Source of the DNA: Bailinhaonella thermotolerans
GTDB taxonomy: Bacteria > Actinomycetota > Actinomycetes > Streptosporangiales > Streptosporangiaceae
DNA length: 64,000 nucleotides
NCBI RefSeq assembly: GCF_003594875.1
Contig: NZ_QZEY01000002.1
Coordinates: forward strand, 1-64,000
Reading direction: 5' to 3'
Below the pieces are notes generated by a model. That model was not told the DNA's origin. It did not search any database and was given only the letters and a program-made list of their open reading frames with translations. Positions 55,845 to 64,000 of this stretch are shown here, one piece after another (positions within the stretch are counted from its first letter, which is position 1; each line of letters begins with the position of its first letter). Made by a program: the position numbers and the translations under genes.

Positions 55845-56540
55845 CTAGATTCCCCTGGTCGGCCCGCTGTCGCGGGTCGGCGCGCCCGCCGCCTTCGCGA
55901 GATACGGGTTGGCGGCGCGCTCGCGGCCGATCGTGGTCGAAGGTCCGTGGCCGGGCAGGACGGTCGTGTCGTCCGGCAGCGGCAGGCACACGCGGGCCAG
56001 GCTGCGCAGGATGGTGGCGTAGTCGCCGCCCGGGAGGTCTGTGCGGCCGATGGAGCCGGCGAAGAGCAGGTCCCCGGAGAACATCACGTTCGCGTCGGGG
56101 GCCGTGAACGTCACCGACCCCCTGGTATGGCCGGGGGCGTGGTCCACGCGCAGCCGCAGCCCGGCCAGGTCCAGCACGGCCCCGTCCGACAGCTCGCGCA
56201 CGTCGTCGGGCTCGGTGAACGTCAGCCCGCCGAAGAGCTGCTGCCCGGCCTGCATCGACAGGCCCTTGGCGGGGTCGGCCAGCATCTCCCGGTCGTCCGG
56301 GTGGATCCAGGCCGGGATGTCCCGCGCCCCGCAGACCGGGGCCACCGACCAGGTGTGGTCGACGTGCCCGTGCGTCAGCAGCACGGCCACCGGCTTCAGG
56401 CGGTGCTCGCGCAGCACCTCGTCGAGCTCGGCGACGGCGTTCTGGCCGGGGTCGACGACCACGCACTCCTCGCCTGCGGCGGGAGCGACGACGTAGCAGT
56501 TGGTGGCGAAGGCGCCAGCGGGAAACCCGGCGACGAGCAC
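55845..56540 (-). CDS. Metallo-beta-lactamase-fold hydrolase (GloB-like)
   Basis: The 231-residue protein has the MBL motif [23 protein letters not shown] and a terminal PGHGP, giving a full binuclear site. Size and position before hisS fit the glyoxalase II-like hydrolases found there in actinomycetes. GTG 56540 is chosen because AGAGGA lies five nt upstream; the frame stays open to 56585. Confidence 0.88.
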   Translation of the reverse strand: MLVAGFPAGAFATNCYVVAPAAGEECVVVDPGQNAVAELDEVLREHRLKPVAVLLTHGHVDHTWSVAPVCGARDIPAWIHPDDREMLADPAKGLSMQAGQQLFGGLTFTEPDDVRELSDGAVLDLAGLRLRVDHAPGHTRGSVTFTAPDANVMFSGDLLFAGSIGRTDLPGGDYATILRSLARVCLPLPDDTTVLPGHGPSTTIGRERAANPYLAKAAGAPTRDSGPTRGI

Positions 56541-56724
56541 GAAAGTCCTCTGCTGTGGGGCTGGAGACGAATGACGGTGTGACACCGAAGGCTACCGGTG
56601 ACGGTCCCCACCTCGCGAACCGTTACATGCTCCTTATACGGCTGCCGCTACGGTTGCCCACCGTTCTGCGGATAAGCCGATATCTTTTGCGATCGGCAGA
56701 AATATCGTTTCAGGAGGGCTCAAC

Positions 56725-57633
56725 GTGACGGACAACGACCGCCGGGACGAGCTGGCGCGCGAGCATCGCGAGAGGCAGGAGGCCAAGCGCTCGACCGCCG
56801 AGTCCGGGTCCAAGCGCGGAGTCATCGTGGCCGTGATCGTGGCCATCGCGGTGGTCGTCGGCGGTGTCGCCTGGGCCGCCACCCAGATGGGCGGCTCCGG
56901 CAAGCAGGAGACCGCGGCCCAGCCGACGAAGTCGGCCGCCGCGCCCGCGATCTCCACCCCGCCGACGGAGCCGCCGGCCCCGACGCCGACGCCGGTCGAG
57001 ACGGACCCGGCCAAGATCCGCTGTGAGTACGTCGAGGACACGGCCGGCCAGGTCAAGAAGGCCGAGTTCCCCCCGGCCAAGCCGAACCTCAAGGCCAGGA
57101 CGATGCGGCTGGAGACCACCCTCGGCCTGGTCGAGGTGGAGCTCTACACCAAGAAGGCGCCCTGCACCGTCAACTCGTTCGTCTCCCTGGCCAAGCAGAA
57201 GTTCTTCGACGGCAGCAAGTGCCACCGCCTGACCGAGGCCGCCGTGGTGGGCCTGGGCATCCTGCAGTGCGGCGACCCGCTGGCCAAGGCCGACGGCAGC
57301 AAGACCGACGGCGAGGGCGGCCCGGGCTACAAGTTCAAGGACGAGAACCTGGCGGGCGCGACGTACCCGGTCGGCACCCTGGCGATGGCCACGGTGGAAC
57401 CGGACACCAACGGGAGCCAGTTCTTCATCGTCCACGCCGAGACGCCGCTGGACCCGCTCTTCACGCCCTTCGGAAAGATCGTCAAGGGCATGGAGATCAT
57501 CCAGGAGGTGGCCGAGGCCGGGGCGGACACCAGTGTGAACAGCCCCACCGAGGCCACCCCGCCCAAGAAGCCCATCGGCATCAAGAAGGTGACCATCACG
57601 TACGAGGCCGGGGCGGACCGGGGCACGAAGTGA
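56725..57633 (+). CDS. Membrane-anchored cyclophilin-type peptidyl-prolyl isomerase, copy 1
   Basis: The 302-residue protein has a charged cytoplasmic N-terminus, one transmembrane helix (GVIVAVIVAIAVVVGGVAWA, about 32-51), a Pro/Thr-rich linker and a cyclophilin domain (about 120-295) with the GSQFFIV motif. Four cysteines (RCEY, APCTVN, KCHRL, LQCGD) suit extracytoplasmic disulfides. GTG 56725 has GGAGGG eight nt upstream. Paired with a diverged copy 183 bp downstream. Confidence 0.9.
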   Translation: MTDNDRRDELAREHRERQEAKRSTAESGSKRGVIVAVIVAIAVVVGGVAWAATQMGGSGKQETAAQPTKSAAAPAISTPPTEPPAPTPTPVETDPAKIRCEYVEDTAGQVKKAEFPPAKPNLKARTMRLETTLGLVEVELYTKKAPCTVNSFVSLAKQKFFDGSKCHRLTEAAVVGLGILQCGDPLAKADGSKTDGEGGPGYKFKDENLAGATYPVGTLAMATVEPDTNGSQFFIVHAETPLDPLFTPFGKIVKGMEIIQEVAEAGADTSVNSPTEATPPKKPIGIKKVTITYEAGADRGTK

Positions 57634-57765
57634 CATCGGCACGGGCCGCGGACTGCGTGATCGGGGCCCGGTGCCGATACGATTCGCGCACCTCATGTGT
57701 ATCGGCCGACGCCAGCGCCGCTGAGCGGGGCCGACCCCAGCAGTGACGCCAAGAGTGACGTACCA

Positions 57766-57790
57766 GCGCCGCCGCGAACGGCGGCGGCGC
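57766..57790. terminator. Hairpin between the two cyclophilin genes
   Basis: 10-bp stem (GCGCCGCCGC / GCGGCGGCGC) with a 5-nt loop, 27 nt before the second cyclophilin start. It could be a terminator for copy 1 or a structured 5' leader of copy 2. Confidence 0.4.
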
Positions 57791-57816
57791 GATCCGAACG
57801 GCCCGGGAGGACGACC

Positions 57817-58680
57817 GTGAGCGGCAAGGACCGCCAAAAGAAGCTGGCACGCGAGCACTACGAGCGGCAGAAGGAGCGGCGGCTCGAGCGGGAGCGCCGG
57901 CAGAAGCGCAACACCGTCATCGGCTCCTTCGTCGCCGTCGCCGTCGTGGTCGGCGGGGTCGTCGCCGCGACCGTCGCCCTCCGCGACGACGGCAAGCCCT
58001 CGGCGCAGGCCACCGCCAGCGGCCGGCCGACCCCGGAGGCCCAGCCGACGACGTCGGCCCCGGCCGCCCCCGTGGACCCCACCAAGGTCACCTGCGACTA
58101 CATCGCCGACAAGAACGGCGAGGTCAAGGACGTGGGCAAGCCCCCGGCCAAGCCCGACCTGTCGCCGAAGACGATGACGCTGAAGACCACCCAGGGCGAC
58201 GTGGTGATCGAGCTGGCGACCGAGAAGGCGCCGTGCACGGTCAACTCCATGGCGTTCCTGGCGAAGAAGGACTACTTCGACGACACCAAGTGCCACCGGC
58301 TGGTCAACCAGCCCGGCCAGCTCGAGGTCCTGCAGTGCGGCGACCCGCTGGCCAAGGGCGACGGCTCGGACAAGGACGGCACCGGCGGCCCGGGCTACCG
58401 GTACGCCGAGGAGAACCTCCAGGGCGCGACGTACGGCAAGGGCACGGTCGCCATGGCCAAGACCCAGATGCCCAGCACCACCGGCAGCCAGTTCTTCATC
58501 GTCTACGCCGACTCCCAGCTCCCGCCGGAGTACACCCCCTTCGGCAAGGTCGTGAAGGGCCTGGACATCGTGGAGAAGGTCGGCAAGGCCGGCATCGCCC
58601 CGGGCAAGGAGAACAACCCCGCCACGCCCCCCAAGGTGCCGGTCGGCATCAAGGACGTGACAATCTCTGGCAAGAGCTGA
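57817..58680 (+). CDS. Membrane-anchored cyclophilin-type peptidyl-prolyl isomerase, copy 2
   Basis: 287 residues, with the same layout as its upstream neighbour: charged N-terminus (KLAREHYERQKERRLERERR), transmembrane helix (about 35-52), Pro-rich linker and a cyclophilin domain keeping GSQFFIVYADSQLP and all four cysteines. GTG 57817 has GGGAGGA four nt upstream. Overall similarity to copy 1 shows an old tandem duplication. Confidence 0.9.
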   Translation: MSGKDRQKKLAREHYERQKERRLERERRQKRNTVIGSFVAVAVVVGGVVAATVALRDDGKPSAQATASGRPTPEAQPTTSAPAAPVDPTKVTCDYIADKNGEVKDVGKPPAKPDLSPKTMTLKTTQGDVVIELATEKAPCTVNSMAFLAKKDYFDDTKCHRLVNQPGQLEVLQCGDPLAKGDGSDKDGTGGPGYRYAEENLQGATYGKGTVAMAKTQMPSTTGSQFFIVYADSQLPPEYTPFGKVVKGLDIVEKVGKAGIAPGKENNPATPPKVPVGIKDVTISGKS

Positions 58681-58756
58681 AGTAATAGCATCTGAGGCGC
58701 GTTGAGCGGTCCGGGCCCGGCAGGCGGGTCCGGACCCAGTTGAGCAGGAGGGCGCG

Positions 58757-59986
58757 GTGACCACCGACCCGTGGGGCCGGGTAGACGACGACGGCACCGT
58801 CTACGTGCGAACGGCTGAGGGCGAAAGGGCCGTGGGGTCCTGGCAGGCGGGAGAGCCGGAGGAGGCGCTCGCCTACTTCCGGCGCAAGTACGACGTGCTG
58901 GTCACCGAGGTGGACCTCCTCGACCAGCGCATCCGTGCCACCGACCTGGCGCCCGGACAGGCCGAGGCGGCCATCGCCAAGCTGCGCGAGGCCGTGGCCG
59001 AGGCCCACGCCGTGGGCGACCTGGACGCGCTGACGGCGCGCCTGGGCAGCCTGAGCGAGTTCGTGGCCAAGCGCCGCGAGGAGGTCCGGGCGCAGCGTGA
59101 GCAGGCCCGCTCCGAGGCCCGCTCGGTCAAGGAGCGCATCGTCGCCGAGGCCGAGCGCATCGCCGAGAGCGCCACGCACTGGAAGACCGGCGGCGAGCGG
59201 CTGCGCCAGCTCGTCGAGGAGTGGCGCGCGGCCGAGCGCGTGGACCGCACGACCGAGGCGGCGCTGTGGAAGCGCCTGTCCGCGGCCCGTACGGCCTTCG
59301 CCAAGCGCCGCAAGGCCTACTTCGCCGGGCTGGACACCCAGCGCGAGGAGTCCCGCTCCCGCAAGGAGCAGATCGTGGCCGAGGCCGAGGCCCTGGCCGA
59401 CTCCACCGACTGGGGCGGCACCGCCAGCGCCTACCGGGAGCTGATGCGCCAGTGGAAGGCCGCGGGGCGCGCGTCCCGCGAGGCCGAGGACGAGCTGTGG
59501 GGCCGCTTCAAGGCCGCCCAGGACCGCTTCTTCCAGGCCCGCTCGGCGGTCTTCGCCGAGCGCGACGCCGAGCTGCGCCACAACGAGGAGGCCAAGGAGC
59601 AGATCCTCGCCGAGGCCGAGCGCATCCTGCCGGTCACCGACGCCCGCGCGGCCCGCAACGCCCTGCGCGCGATCCACGAGCGCTGGGAGGCGGTGGGCCC
59701 GGTGCCCCGCGACTCCCGCGACCGCCTGGAGGGCGGCCTCCGCCGCGTCGACGAGGCGGTCCGCAAGGCCGAGGAGGCGGAGTGGAAGCGCTCCAACCCC
59801 GAGGCCCGCGCCCGCGCCGAGGCGACCGTCGCCCAGCTCCGCACCTCCATCACCCAGCTCGAGGCGCGCCTGGAGAAGGCCCGCGCCGCGGGCAAGGCCA
59901 AGGACGTCAGGGACACCGAGGAGGCCCTGACCGCCCGCCGCTCCTGGCTGGAGGAGGCCGAGCGCACCCTGGCCGAGTTCTCGTAA
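58757..59986 (+). CDS. DUF349 coiled-coil protein
   Basis: The 409-residue, almost entirely alpha-helical and charged protein has three or more DUF349 repeats (W-x-x-x-G motifs in DWGGTASAYRELMRQWKAAGR and AIHERWEAVGPVPR) and long Arg/Glu/Ala coiled coils. It is a conserved neighbour of the cyclophilin-hisS region in actinomycetes. Function unknown; a role in RNA or stringent-response neighbourhoods has been proposed only by context. GTG 58757 follows AGGAGGG. Confidence 0.86.
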   Translation: MTTDPWGRVDDDGTVYVRTAEGERAVGSWQAGEPEEALAYFRRKYDVLVTEVDLLDQRIRATDLAPGQAEAAIAKLREAVAEAHAVGDLDALTARLGSLSEFVAKRREEVRAQREQARSEARSVKERIVAEAERIAESATHWKTGGERLRQLVEEWRAAERVDRTTEAALWKRLSAARTAFAKRRKAYFAGLDTQREESRSRKEQIVAEAEALADSTDWGGTASAYRELMRQWKAAGRASREAEDELWGRFKAAQDRFFQARSAVFAERDAELRHNEEAKEQILAEAERILPVTDARAARNALRAIHERWEAVGPVPRDSRDRLEGGLRRVDEAVRKAEEAEWKRSNPEARARAEATVAQLRTSITQLEARLEKARAAGKAKDVRDTEEALTARRSWLEEAERTLAEFS

Positions 59987-59997
59987 CGAGCCCCACC

Positions 59998-60034
59998 CCG
60001 AGAGCGGCGCGCCCGGCGGGCACGCCGCTCTCGG
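59998..60034 (+). terminator. DUF349 gene terminator
   Basis: Perfect 12-bp stem (CCGAGAGCGGCG / CGCCGCTCTCGG), 13-nt loop, then CGTTTC, 12 nt after the stop. Confidence 0.8.
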
Positions 60035-60108
60035 CGTTTCCGGTACGGCCCCGCGCCCCCGGCCGCCCCGCGCCCCCGCCGTACGGCACGAGCGGGAAGG
60101 GCGGGCGG

Positions 60109-62334
60109 TCAGGCGGTGAGAAGGCGGTGGAGGGCCCGGGCGGCCTCGGCGGCCCGGGAGGATCCCCGGCGCGAGGCGAACGCGGCCAAGGCCGGAACCT
60201 CTCCGCGGGCGCCGGACAGGGCGGCCGCCGACGAGGCCAGCGCGAGGAGGTCGGCCAGCCCGGCGCGGGCCTTCTCCCCCTGGGCGGGGAGCAGGCCTGG
60301 CAGGGCGGCGGCGAGCATCGCCCACACCTGCGCGTGCGCGCCCGCGTGCACCGCGCCGCCGAGCGCGGCCGTCACCCGGTTGAGCTTGACCACGTCGGCG
60401 CGGACCAGTTCGGCGAGCGCCCACCCGGGGTCCTCTCCTGGCGCCTGGCCCCGGGCGGCCAGCGTCAGCAGGGCGTCCACGGCGTGCGCGCGCTGGGCCG
60501 GGATCCGGTGCCCGAGCCCGATGACGAGCGCGGCGCCGGTGGCGCGCCCCACGGGACCGTCACCGTGGGCGAGCGCGTGCAGCGCGGCGGTCTGGCCGTC
60601 GGTGTCCTCCATGCACGAGGGCAGGCATTCCAGCAGGTGGGCGGCGGCGACCTCCCGGTGCGAGGGCATGACGCCGGGCCACCAGGCCAGGTCGGGTGAG
60701 AAGCCAGGGTAGGGAGTCCCCTCCGGGGCCAGGGTGAAGAGGGCGGCCGGCGTCCCCGCGACCCCGCCGGGCGGGACCACGGTCGCGTGCATCTCCCGCA
60801 CCTTGTGTCTCAGCAGGTGGTGGTAGCGGTCCGTCCGCTCCATCGTCTCGACGCGGCAGGTCACGACCGGGTCGGCCGGGCCGTGGCCCAGCCGGGCGGC
60901 CAGGGCCCGGCCGGCGGCCGAGGTCAGCGCCGCGGCTCGCCCGGCGGTCTCCGGGGCGACCTCGCGCGGCAGCCGCAGCAGGGCCTGCTCCAGGTCGGCG
61001 GGCAGGGGTTCGGCGTCCCCCAGGCGCTCCAGCCGGTCCACCAGCGTCTCCGCGTCCACATGGCCGGTGGGCTCGGTCGGCGCGGCCAGCAGGACGGGCC
61101 GGCTCCCGCCCTGTTCCAGCATCCGGATCACCTCGCGGTACCGCTCCTGGACGAACGCCTGGGGCCCCTCCTCTCGCCGCCGCCACGCGCCGGGCCGCTC
61201 GCCGAACCCGGCGCTGAGATCCCGGCTGTCCTCCGGCGACACGACGGCCAGCGCGCACCGCGCCAGCAGCGAGCGGATCTCCCTGTCATAGCCGCTGATG
61301 GAGTTGACGTACGTGCCCGCGTCGAACGGGTCGTTCCAGTTGCGCCGCCACCACGGCCGCAGGGCTTCCGCGAGGGCCGGCCGGTCCCGGTGCGCCAGTT
61401 CGACGAGCCCGGCGAGGATCCGCTCGAACCGCGCGGGCGGGTCGTCCCACCCCAGCGCGGTCAGCTCGGCGGCAAGCTCGGCGGGCGACGCGATGGGGGC
61501 GGGCAGGGCGGGCAGCGGCCTGACCGCGATCCCCGCCGCCGGGGCCGCGTCCTCACGCGCCCGTGCCCCGCCGTCCTCACGCGCCCGTGGCCCGCCGTCC
61601 TCACGCGCCCGTGGCCCGGCGTCCGAGCGCTGCCCGTCACCGGCGTCCTCGCGCGGCCCGCCCGTGCCGTACGCCGCCGCCAGGCGTTCCCTGGGCTCGC
61701 CGGTCAGCTCCTCCGCAGCCGCGCGGACGGCCTCCCTCGCCCGCTCGCCCGCGTGCGGCGCCAGCCTCAGCGCGAGCCGTACGGCGCGGTCGAGGTGCGC
61801 CGGGTCCGCCTGGGCGAGGACGGCGGCCACGGCGTCGAGGGCGGCGTCCACGCGGCCCCGGGCCGGGAGCGCGGCCTTGCGCGGCATCGTGTCCGAGATC
61901 CAGGTGAGAGCGGCCGCGACGAGCCTCTTCTCCAGCCTGAACACCAGGGCCCCGACCGCCTCGCCGAACAGGTCGTCGCCGAGCGCGCCGCCCGCGTCGG
62001 CCCGCCGCAACGTCTCCACGGCGAGCTGGGCGACGAAGCCGTCCGCGCGGGGCAGCAGGCGGACGAAGTCCGCCACGGGGATCTCCCCTGCCTCCGGCTC
62101 CGTCTCCCGCCAGAACCGCACGAACGGAACGAGCGACGCCTCGTCGCCCCCGGCCAGGAGCCGCCCGGCACAGTGGCCGATCAGCACCCGCCGCGCCTCC
62201 CCCGTCTCCCCGGCCTCCCGGAGCGACGCGGCCAACCGGCCCCGCTCGGCGTCCCCGACCGCCGAGAGCAGCGCGGCCAGGCCCCGCACCTCACTTCCCG
62301 TGAAGCGCGCCGCCACGTCCTCCCCATGTGTCAC
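60109..62334 (-). CDS. Large DUF6493-like HEAT-type repeat protein
   Basis: About 741 residues, rich in Ala/Leu/Arg helices. Landmarks: RFWRETEP, WWRRNWNDPFDAGTYVNSISGYDREI, and the C-terminal ALVIGLGHRIPAQRAHAVDALLTLAARG, consistent with the DUF6493 proteins found near SWIM-zinc-finger and MoxR genes; none of those is adjacent here, so the family call is tentative. A disordered linker (about 240-275) is built from 24-bp DNA repeats encoding ARED-type units. The start is uncertain: GTG 62334 is given, but GTG 62343 (GGAGGG nine nt upstream) and GTG 62316 also fit. Confidence 0.65.
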   Translation of the reverse strand: MTHGEDVAARFTGSEVRGLAALLSAVGDAERGRLAASLREAGETGEARRVLIGHCAGRLLAGGDEASLVPFVRFWRETEPEAGEIPVADFVRLLPRADGFVAQLAVETLRRADAGGALGDDLFGEAVGALVFRLEKRLVAAALTWISDTMPRKAALPARGRVDAALDAVAAVLAQADPAHLDRAVRLALRLAPHAGERAREAVRAAAEELTGEPRERLAAAYGTGGPREDAGDGQRSDAGPRAREDGGPRAREDGGARAREDAAPAAGIAVRPLPALPAPIASPAELAAELTALGWDDPPARFERILAGLVELAHRDRPALAEALRPWWRRNWNDPFDAGTYVNSISGYDREIRSLLARCALAVVSPEDSRDLSAGFGERPGAWRRREEGPQAFVQERYREVIRMLEQGGSRPVLLAAPTEPTGHVDAETLVDRLERLGDAEPLPADLEQALLRLPREVAPETAGRAAALTSAAGRALAARLGHGPADPVVTCRVETMERTDRYHHLLRHKVREMHATVVPPGGVAGTPAALFTLAPEGTPYPGFSPDLAWWPGVMPSHREVAAAHLLECLPSCMEDTDGQTAALHALAHGDGPVGRATGAALVIGLGHRIPAQRAHAVDALLTLAARGQAPGEDPGWALAELVRADVVKLNRVTAALGGAVHAGAHAQVWAMLAAALPGLLPAQGEKARAGLADLLALASSAAALSGARGEVPALAAFASRRGSSRAAEAARALHRLLTA
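61550..61625. repeat. 24-bp tandem repeat inside the DUF6493-like gene
   Basis: Three copies of a CCGTCCTCACGCGCCCGTG-containing unit spaced 24 bp, in frame, encoding repeated RAREDGG-type octapeptides on the minus strand. Typical of slippage-prone linkers. Confidence 0.8.
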
Positions 62335-62805
62335 CCGGACCACCCGGACCACCCCTCCGACCGCAAGACCGATCACCACCGACCCCGGCGACCCTAGCCC
62401 CCGATCCCGACATCCACTCCCCGCCCGCCCCAGTACGGCTCCCGCCCCGGGCCCGGCCGGCGATGCCGGACCGTCGTGTGACGTACGCGGAGTCCGGTGC
62501 CCGGCCGCCGACGCCGAACCGCCCCGGAGCTCGGGGACCCCCACGTCCGGTACGGCGGGCGGGCCCGGCGGGCCTCGGTCTCGGGACTCCCCGATGCGCG
62601 GCGGCCTCCGCCCGGCGGCCCGCAGCGACCCCTGCCCCCGCTCGCGCGGCCCCCGTGGACCGTGCCTGACAAGATCTTCCGCGAACCCCGGCGAACATCG
62701 CCGGCACCCGTGACCTCGTCCTTCCTCCGGGGCCCGTCCTCCAACGCCCCACAGGTCGTTAGGGGGCGGATGAGGCGGGGAAGGGTCGGCGGGCTGGAGG
62801 TGCTC
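62335..62805. other. Gene-free divergent spacer
   Basis: 471 bp between the start of the DUF6493-like gene and the epoxide hydrolase start. Open frames cross it on both strands but none has a ribosome site or recognisable domain. It contains one degenerate CGTACGG core near 62542 and no clear palindrome or promoter. Confidence 0.6.
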
Positions 62806-63960
62806 ATGGGACTGGAATGGGAGCCCTTCCGGGTCGAGGTGGCCCAGGAGGAGCTGGACGGGCTGCGGGAACGGCTGGCGCGGACGCGGTGGCCGGAGGG
62901 CGCGACCGCGGAGGGCTGGGCGCAGGGGGCCCCGCTGGAGTGGGTGCGGGACCTGTGCCGGTACTGGGAACGCGAGTACAACTGGCGGAGGTGCGAGGCG
63001 GCGCTCAACGCGCTCCCGCAGTTCCGGGCGGTCGTCGACGGCCTGCCGATCCACGTCGTGCACGCGCGCTCGCCGTACGACGGGGCCATGCCGCTGGTGC
63101 TGACGAACGGGTGGCCGGGGTCGATCACGGAGTACCTGAAGGTGATCGGGCCGCTCACCGATCCCGTGGCGTACGGCGGGGACTTCCGCGACGCCTTCCA
63201 CGTGATCTGCCCCGCGCTGCCGGGGTACGGCTTCAGCGGCAAGCCGGACCGCCCGGGCTGGGGGATCGAGCGGATCGCGGCCGCCTGGATCACGCTGGCG
63301 AGGGGGCTCGGGTACGAGCGGTTCGGGGCGGCGGGCAGCGACTGGGGCACCAGCGTGTCCACCCTGATGGCACGCCGGCGGCCCGACCTGGTCGCCGGGA
63401 TCCACCTGATGCCGCCGATCGCCGCGCCCGGCCCGGACGGCCCCGGCGGCTTCACGCCCGCCGAGCGGAAGGCGCTGGAGGACCTGGCCGAACGGCAGGC
63501 CACGGGCGACGGGTACTCCGCGGTGCACGCGACGCGGCCGCAGACGGTGGGATACGCGCTGACCGACTCCCCCGCCGGGCTGTGCGCGTGGATCGCCGAG
63601 AAGTGGTGGACGTGGTCGGATCGCCGCGACGGGATCCCGTTCACGCCCGACGAGCTGCTCGACAACGTGATGATGTACTGGCTCCCCCGTGCCGCGGCCT
63701 CCTCGGCCCGCCTGTACTGGGAGAGCATCGGCCAGGTGAAGCGCTGGTTCACCGAGCCCGACGACGAGCCGGTCACCGTCCCGGCAGGCTGCACCGTCTT
63801 CCCGGCCGAGCTGCCCAGGCCCTCGCGCCGCTGGGCCGCGCGCCGCTTCGCCGACATCCGCCACTGGGGCGAACCGGAGCGCGGCGGTCACTTCCCCGCC
63901 GTGGAGCGGCCCGGGACGTTCGTGGCCGAGCTGCGCGCCTTCTTCCGCCACGTCCGCTGA
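62806..63960 (+). CDS. Epoxide hydrolase (alpha/beta fold, EHN-type)
   Basis: 384 residues. The N-terminal EHN lid domain (about 1-110, WEPFRVEVAQEELDGLRERLARTRWPE) precedes the hydrolase core with nucleophile GSDWGTS, the lid residue WW near 285 and C-terminal GGHFPAVERP (catalytic His). The oxyanion motif is NGWPGS rather than the usual HGWPG. ATG 62806 is chosen because GGAGG lies six nt upstream; the frame stays open further. Opens epoxides to diols; substrate unknown. Last gene in the window and complete. Confidence 0.87.
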   Translation: MGLEWEPFRVEVAQEELDGLRERLARTRWPEGATAEGWAQGAPLEWVRDLCRYWEREYNWRRCEAALNALPQFRAVVDGLPIHVVHARSPYDGAMPLVLTNGWPGSITEYLKVIGPLTDPVAYGGDFRDAFHVICPALPGYGFSGKPDRPGWGIERIAAAWITLARGLGYERFGAAGSDWGTSVSTLMARRRPDLVAGIHLMPPIAAPGPDGPGGFTPAERKALEDLAERQATGDGYSAVHATRPQTVGYALTDSPAGLCAWIAEKWWTWSDRRDGIPFTPDELLDNVMMYWLPRAAASSARLYWESIGQVKRWFTEPDDEPVTVPAGCTVFPAELPRPSRRWAARRFADIRHWGEPERGGHFPAVERPGTFVAELRAFFRHVR

Positions 63961-64000
63961 CCGCCCCACCGGCCCGGTCCTCGCCCGCGCCGGGGCACGG

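Overview
The window is a high-GC actinomycete chromosome segment. GTG starts are common, gene ends overlap as ATGA or GTGA, and Ser/Thr kinases, TetR regulators and Tat substrates are present. Gene content and order (argCJBDFR-argH, pheST beside an orphan kinase and infC-rpmI-rplT, alaS-ruvX-mltG, hisS-aspS, rarA, DUF349) suggest the order Streptosporangiales (for example Thermomonosporaceae); that placement is inference. No rRNA or tRNA gene, CRISPR array, transposase or phage gene was seen inside the window. The left edge carries the leader and promoters of an rRNA operon that lies just outside and runs leftward.

1-4.4 kb: rrn leader and three promoters, tyrS with a terminator, a methylpurine DNA glycosylase, argH. 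4.4-10.1 kb: arginine operon argC-J-B-D-F-R, minus strand, with a palindrome-covered promoter that ArgR probably represses. 10.2-12.7 kb: TetR regulator divergent from an ABC exporter, with three operator-like repeats 20 bp apart. 12.7-14.6 kb: a nucleotidyltransferase-fold protein and a Ser/Thr kinase with DivIVA-like motifs. 14.6-15.7 kb: non-coding repeat region (three long hairpins, two minisatellites). 15.7-24.4 kb: pheT-pheS, orphan histidine kinase, TrmH-type methyltransferase, rplT-rpmI-infC (ATC start, leader attenuator), aroE.

24.4-33.7 kb: an accessory block between aroE and mltG: a frameshifted Baeyer-Villiger monooxygenase, a Tat-exported flavin oxidase, a divergent TetR with a 19-bp palindromic operator, and a peptide/metal-type ABC importer whose two ATPases are fused into one chain. 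33.8-39.0 kb: mltG, ruvX, alaS, DUF6167 and DUF948 proteins.

39.4-44.8 kb: a second accessory block: an MpaB-type oxygenase, a LysR regulator, a kynurenine-formamidase-like hydrolase translationally coupled to a cofactor-independent 2,4-dioxygenase (HOD/AqdC-like), and a divergent amidohydrolase. The coupled pair matches the two consecutive ring-cleavage and deacylation steps of 3-hydroxy-4-quinolone breakdown and is the best candidate here for an undescribed (quinolone-quenching?) system.

44.8-64 kb: rarA, a second Ser/Thr kinase with a low-complexity tail, a DUF2231 membrane protein, an SRPBCC-TetR pair with a palindrome exactly filling the promoter spacer, a GNAT and a DinB-like protein, a secreted I36-type inhibitor, aspS-hisS-metallohydrolase, two paired membrane cyclophilins, DUF349, a large DUF6493-like HEAT-type protein and an epoxide hydrolase. 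The palindrome CCGTACGG recurs through intergenic spacers and some linkers across the whole window.
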